64,000 nucleotides of DNA from positions 2,542,001 through 2,606,000 of the forward strand of contig NC_037314.1 of assembly GCF_000143535.2 (NCBI RefSeq), read 5' to 3'. The translations under genes and the position numbers were made by a program. Within the stretch, counting starts at the first letter, position 1. Each line of letters begins with the position of its first letter. Positions 59,900 to 64,000 of this stretch are shown piece after piece. Under the pieces are notes generated by a model, which worked only from the letters and a program-made list of their open reading frames with translations, ran no database searches and was not told where the DNA came from. Source of the stretch: Botrytis cinerea B05.10 (taxonomy: Eukaryota > Ascomycota > Leotiomycetes > Helotiales > Sclerotiniaceae).

Positions 59900-62251
59900 A
59901 TGAAAATGACCCCTCCATTGGTTGCGGCTTCATACCCTGATTGTGATGAACCTTTGGATAAAAATACATCGAGGCGGAGTTTGGGTTCCGTGCGAGAAAA
60001 TATACCGACTGCGAATGTGAATGCGAATGTGAATGCGCGTGGTGGGAATTATAAGCCGTACGAAGAAGTGAATGGGATCAATGGAATCAATGGAAATACA
60101 ACCCATGAGAAATGCGATTCGAAAATAAAATTTGAGGATACAACAAATAGCGAATTTACTTTCCCTTCGAGATCTGCGACGACGACGACAACAACATTGC
60201 CGGCAAATAGAACCCCAACGACTACAAATCCGAATCACAATCGATCGAATTCTCGACTACCTCACAGTCGATCAAATTCCCAACATTCACATCATCAATC
60301 CCGCGTCAGTGTTTCTAGTAAAGCATCTTCGAAATCTCATCAAGAATACATTAATTCTCTCGTCATGCCACCGCCCGAGGTTATCCAAGAAATCAATCAT
60401 GTTCAAGAAGAAAAAGAAAAAGAAGCGATCGCGAGACGGTTAAGTGAAGATCCAAATCTGAGTGAAGATGAAAGGAGGAAAGCCGCAGAACTTATACAGA
60501 GAAATTATAGAGGACATAGGGAACGTAGGATTCTGGAAGGAAAAAGATTGGATGTTGGAACTCGATGGGTGGAAGCGGTTAAGGAGGCTAGGTATAGAAA
60601 TTTGACGACACCTAGAGCGAGAGATGGTGGAGAGAACGAAGGAGGTAGGAGGAGTTCTGATGTTGAGGGAGAACCGCCAATTGACACAGAAGGAATTGGG
60701 AGTTCAGTGGCAACGTCACAAAATCGAACCTCTCACGCTCGAGAAAACTGGAAGAAAATTGGCATGATAGCTCGAAGAGCAGGTGGAGATGAGGAATCGG
60801 ATGAAGAGAGCGATGGAGATTCTGGAGATCTAAATGAAGAAGAACGTGCCGCGAGACGAAAACGTCGGATGGAAGAAAAGGCTGCAAGACAAAAAGCAGC
60901 GAAGATAATGGACTTGCAATATTTTCTTGAAATGGTCGATCTGAAACATAGGTATGGTTCAAACCTTCGTACGTATCATGGGGAATGGAAAAAAGCAAAT
61001 ACGAATGAGAATTTCTTTTATTGGTTGGATTATGGAGAGGGAAGATTTATTGATTGTCAAGGTTGTCCGAGGGAAAGGTTGGATAGGGAACAAGTAAGAT
61101 ATTTGAGCAAGGAGGAGAGATTGGATTACTTGGTCAAGATTGATGGAGATGGAAGATTACGCTGGGCTAAGAATGGTGAAAGGATTGATACGACAACGGA
61201 GTGGAGAGATAGTATGAAAGGAATCGTGAGAAATGACGACGATACGCCTGTTTTTACGCCATTAAGAGGCGAAGCAGATAATGAAGGGGAATCCGACAGT
61301 GAAAGTTCCAGCGATGAATCTCCTCTTCATCATCATTCACATACACACATCCATACACAGCCTCAAACTCAAGAACAAAGGCTCGAAGCCCAACAGGAAG
61401 AATCTCGCGCCTCTAAATACGCATCTCCCGAATATGATAACGCACAAGGCATGAAGAAGGTTTCCCATATGTCCGCATCTACCATCTTCAATAAACTCCT
61501 TCGTGGTTCGGTCAAGAAGAATACGTGGATTTTTGTAGCTGATACTTCGTTTCGTCTTTATGTTGGAATTAAGCAATCTGGTGCATTTCAACATTCTTCT
61601 TTTCTTCACGGAAGTCGAATTAGTGCAGCCGGGTTGATCAAAATAAAAGATGGAAGATTGACAAAACTCAGTCCATTAAGTGGGCATTATAGACCTCCTG
61701 TCTCCAATTTTCGCGCTTTTGTCAAAAATCTCAAAGGAGAAGGTTGTGATATGGGAAGAGTAAGCATTTCGAGATCGTATGCGGTATTAGTGGGACTAGA
61801 AGCATATGTGAAGACGAGGAAGAGAGCAAAGAAAGTGGTGGGGAAAGTGGTGAGGAGGAGAGACAAAATGTTAGATAAGGAGGAGGTGAGAAGGAGAGAA
61901 GAGGATGCAATAGATAAGAGCGAGAGTGCTGAAAAGGAGAGAAGATTTTTAGAGGAAGAGGAGAGGAGGAAAAGGGAGGAGAGAAGATTTTTGGATAGGG
62001 TTGTGGGGGGTAGATTGAGGGGATTGAGTTTGGGAAGTAGAGATGGTGGGAACGCGGCGAGTTCTGCTGAGATGACGACACAGAGAACGCATACGAGGAA
62101 TGCTTCAACTGGGGGAACTGGGCATAATATAATTCCTGCGGTGGATAAAGGCAAGGGAAAAGAAACGGAAAGGGAAAAAGAGGCAGAAATAAATGTCCCG
62201 GGACAAGGCCCCGAAAACGCTATTCCGCCGCAAGGAATAAGGGAAGAATGA
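59900..62251 (+). CDS. Conserved fungal IQ-motif (calmodulin-binding) protein
   Basis: A single uninterrupted frame from ATG 59900 (MKMTPPLVAASYPDCD) to 62251, 783 residues. The frame is open 11 codons further back but without ATG. The N-terminal 150 residues are low-complexity (Asn, Thr, Ser, His). An IQ motif LIQRNYRGHRERR lies near 197-210, which predicts calmodulin binding. A conserved block ENFFYWLDYGEGR, CPRERLDREQVRYLS, ERLDYLVKID and WAKNGERIDT follows (about 370-435), then a second domain TWIFVADTSFRLYVGIK, GAFQHSSFLHG and PLSGHYRPP..NFRAFV (about 535-620). A charged coiled coil (about 640-705) and a polar tail end it. These two blocks recur together in ascomycete proteins annotated only as IQ calmodulin-binding motif proteins. 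The biochemical role is unknown. Confidence 0.88.
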   Translation: MKMTPPLVAASYPDCDEPLDKNTSRRSLGSVRENIPTANVNANVNARGGNYKPYEEVNGINGINGNTTHEKCDSKIKFEDTTNSEFTFPSRSATTTTTTLPANRTPTTTNPNHNRSNSRLPHSRSNSQHSHHQSRVSVSSKASSKSHQEYINSLVMPPPEVIQEINHVQEEKEKEAIARRLSEDPNLSEDERRKAAELIQRNYRGHRERRILEGKRLDVGTRWVEAVKEARYRNLTTPRARDGGENEGGRRSSDVEGEPPIDTEGIGSSVATSQNRTSHARENWKKIGMIARRAGGDEESDEESDGDSGDLNEEERAARRKRRMEEKAARQKAAKIMDLQYFLEMVDLKHRYGSNLRTYHGEWKKANTNENFFYWLDYGEGRFIDCQGCPRERLDREQVRYLSKEERLDYLVKIDGDGRLRWAKNGERIDTTTEWRDSMKGIVRNDDDTPVFTPLRGEADNEGESDSESSSDESPLHHHSHTHIHTQPQTQEQRLEAQQEESRASKYASPEYDNAQGMKKVSHMSASTIFNKLLRGSVKKNTWIFVADTSFRLYVGIKQSGAFQHSSFLHGSRISAAGLIKIKDGRLTKLSPLSGHYRPPVSNFRAFVKNLKGEGCDMGRVSISRSYAVLVGLEAYVKTRKRAKKVVGKVVRRRDKMLDKEEVRRREEDAIDKSESAEKERRFLEEEERRKREERRFLDRVVGGRLRGLSLGSRDGGNAASSAEMTTQRTHTRNASTGGTGHNIIPAVDKGKGKETEREKEAEINVPGQGPENAIPPQGIREE

Positions 62252-64000
62252 TCGGATGAACTTATGAATGCAGGAATCTGCGAATGAACCTAGCAATGAG
62301 CTTTGGAGGAAGATTGCTAGATATCGACTGGCTTTAATTGAAAGTGGATAGGTAGATGTGCTTTTGGGTTATTTTAGCTTGCGGGATAATTATTTTGGAT
62401 GAGATGTGGATGTGGGTGTAGATGCTTGGATAACGTTAAGCAACTTCGAAAGCTTGAGAGGAGGATGATTGAGTGTACCTAGTATGGAGGTATATAATGT
62501 GCGATATGATACCCTTTATAGAATTCAAAGATATTAAAAGTCATTTCTGATCTGGAATTCAAAGAGTTTGGGGGGATCAAGGTTAAGGTAAGTAATAGAA
62601 ATTATTACCTTGGGGCTTGTAAGGGGGGTGAGGGGAATCACTTTTAGTATTAAACATTGGGTGTTGTTTGATTTTAGGGGAGTGAATAGTGACTGTGAAG
62701 GGAGTGATGGCAATGATCATGGAGAAATAAATGCTAAGGCCAGTAATGATGATATTTACCATCCGCATTCATATCTAATAAATTTGTGTAGGTGTAAACT
62801 TGCATAGTTAATCCTAGTTATATTATAGACGAAAGAAAAACAAATAGTTGTTGGAGATAGGATATAGAATAGATGACATCTTTCAATACGATTGGGTAGT
62901 GGAGGAGCGCTCACTTGCTCTAATGCGGTTCCTGGTTCTTTTCCTGTGTGATTCATTATTCTGTTATTTCCTTTGCATTGATTGGGGGGAGGGGAGGCGG
63001 GATTTGTATACCTGGTGGTTGGATGACCGGTGATTGATTATCTGGGGATTTTGATTGGGTGGGAGTGACAGGATCGGTTAGAAAGGGGAAGGGAGATTTT
63101 TTTTTTTTAAAAAAAAAGGGGGGGGGGGGGGAGGATGAGAGATTAAAGATAGAAATGATGATTGTTCATCATCATTTTTTTGTCCTACCCTATTCCACTC
63201 CCATTGAATCCTTTGGTATTATCCTATTAATTCTTGAGTTTTCGAATGGCTCACCGTATCTCGATCATGGGTTGGAAACAGATGAATGGAGTAGGATCAT
63301 AATTTGTATGTATTTGATTGAACTGGATAGCTATGTATAGAATTTCTAGTGGAATTTGAAATGAGTGAGGTAAAGTTGAGAGAAATTATGCTATTCCGCT
63401 TTTGGATTGGAGCAGTGTTTATTAATTAAAGAGTTGGTCAAATAAGAGAACGAGAGGAGACTGAAGAACTGGACAGAAATAACGGGGAATAGGGGATGGA
63501 AATAACTATAGTCTACGAAACAAACTCGAATTGGCTTTTCGAAAAGGGACCAAACGGTAGAGGGGAAGGAGAAATAGATTTTATTATGTAGGTGATAATC
63601 TAGAATCTTGAAGTTGCTCGAGAAGTGATATTGCAGCATACTTGGATAGGTCTAAACTATTTCACTCATGGAGCTGGTATTAGATGCTACATTCGCACGG
63701 GAATTTCTGTTATTCATCCTTCGTATATTGATGTAACTCCAGAGTTACAGACAGGAGTAGATGAGAAGGAAATAATCTACATGTCAGTTTCAAAGCTCTA
63801 CAAAAGTCGCTGAAATTACACATGTTATCAGGATCGCTTAGAACAGACCTTTTACTTAGCATGGCATTTTCGTCATTCAAATGCTTTTCGCAGATAAAAT
63901 AATCCATATTTCTTACTGCCAATAACGCTTTTATTATTTCTCAATGAGATGGTTGGTCGTTGAGGAATGCGTTTTCCATGTGTCACGCACACACACACGT
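62252..64000. other. Downstream region, no gene recognised
   Basis: 1.75 kb after the IQ gene. The first part is G/T-rich. It contains a run of 12 T, 9 A and 14 G in direct succession (63097-63131) and ends in a CA run. Short frames only. Confidence 0.5.
63097..63131 (+). repeat. Consecutive homopolymers T12-A9-G14
   Basis: Three homopolymer runs back to back, read directly. The lengths may carry sequencing error. Confidence 0.85.

Noticed and set aside
9721..64000. A biosynthetic cluster or new multi-gene defence system
   Set aside because: Neighbouring genes belong to unrelated housekeeping and signalling families, with mixed strands and wide spacing. Nothing links them functionally beyond weak vacuole/membrane themes.

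Overview
This window is nuclear DNA of a filamentous ascomycete. Genes carry short introns (mostly 50-100 nt, GT..AG, CTGAC/CTAAC-type branch sites), the repeats are AT-rich and show the one-way C-to-T/G-to-A decay of repeat-induced point mutation (RIP), and the gene families are typical of Pezizomycotina: HET domain, hybrid histidine kinase, DUF202, DUF7707, GH3, Fot1-like transposon. The protein sequences look most like Leotiomycetes (Sclerotiniaceae such as Botrytis or Sclerotinia); that is an impression from family resemblance, not a search result.

Layout. 1-6792 is a RIP-destroyed Ty3/Gypsy retrotransposon with a chromodomain, between two recognisable LTR ends. 6793-9720 is further AT-rich relic DNA. 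From about 9.7 kb composition returns to normal. 10.3-15.6 kb (minus) is a large hybrid histidine kinase. 18.0-21.0 kb (plus) is a broken HET-domain/TPR gene. 21.5-24.6 kb (minus) is a GH3 beta-glucosidase with a PA14 insert. 26.4-27.4 kb (plus) is a DUF202 membrane protein and 29.2-31.0 kb (plus) a CDF zinc transporter. 31.0-37.3 kb is gene-poor. 37.3-38.5 kb (minus) is a Cys-rich type I membrane protein. 41.7-43.1 kb (minus) is a DsbA-like thioredoxin-fold protein with one 628-nt intron. 43.5-45.4 kb is a RIP-decayed Fot1/pogo-like DNA transposon with about 75-bp terminal inverted repeats and a probable TA target duplication. 46.4-47.4 kb (minus) is a YPT35-type PX protein. 50.2-51.0 kb (plus) is a secreted, probably GPI-anchored DUF7707 protein. 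53.8-55.8 kb (plus) is a choline/ethanolamine phosphotransferase. 59.9-62.3 kb (plus) is a conserved IQ-motif protein. The gaps are rich in microsatellites and poly(G) tracts.

The genes do not form an obvious pathway cluster. They are mostly housekeeping or signalling genes (phosphorelay signalling, zinc storage, phospholipid synthesis, endosomal PI3P binding, cell-wall sensing) in a scaffold with two silenced mobile elements and one dead incompatibility-type gene. I found no convincing new multi-gene system. The observations most worth checking are the broken HET gene, the two RIP-marked elements, the 628-nt intron, the GC-rich palindromic insert in the phosphotransferase intron, the plus-strand poly(G) tracts, and two small possible genes. 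All exon boundaries were worked out by hand from splice signals, reading frame and family conservation.
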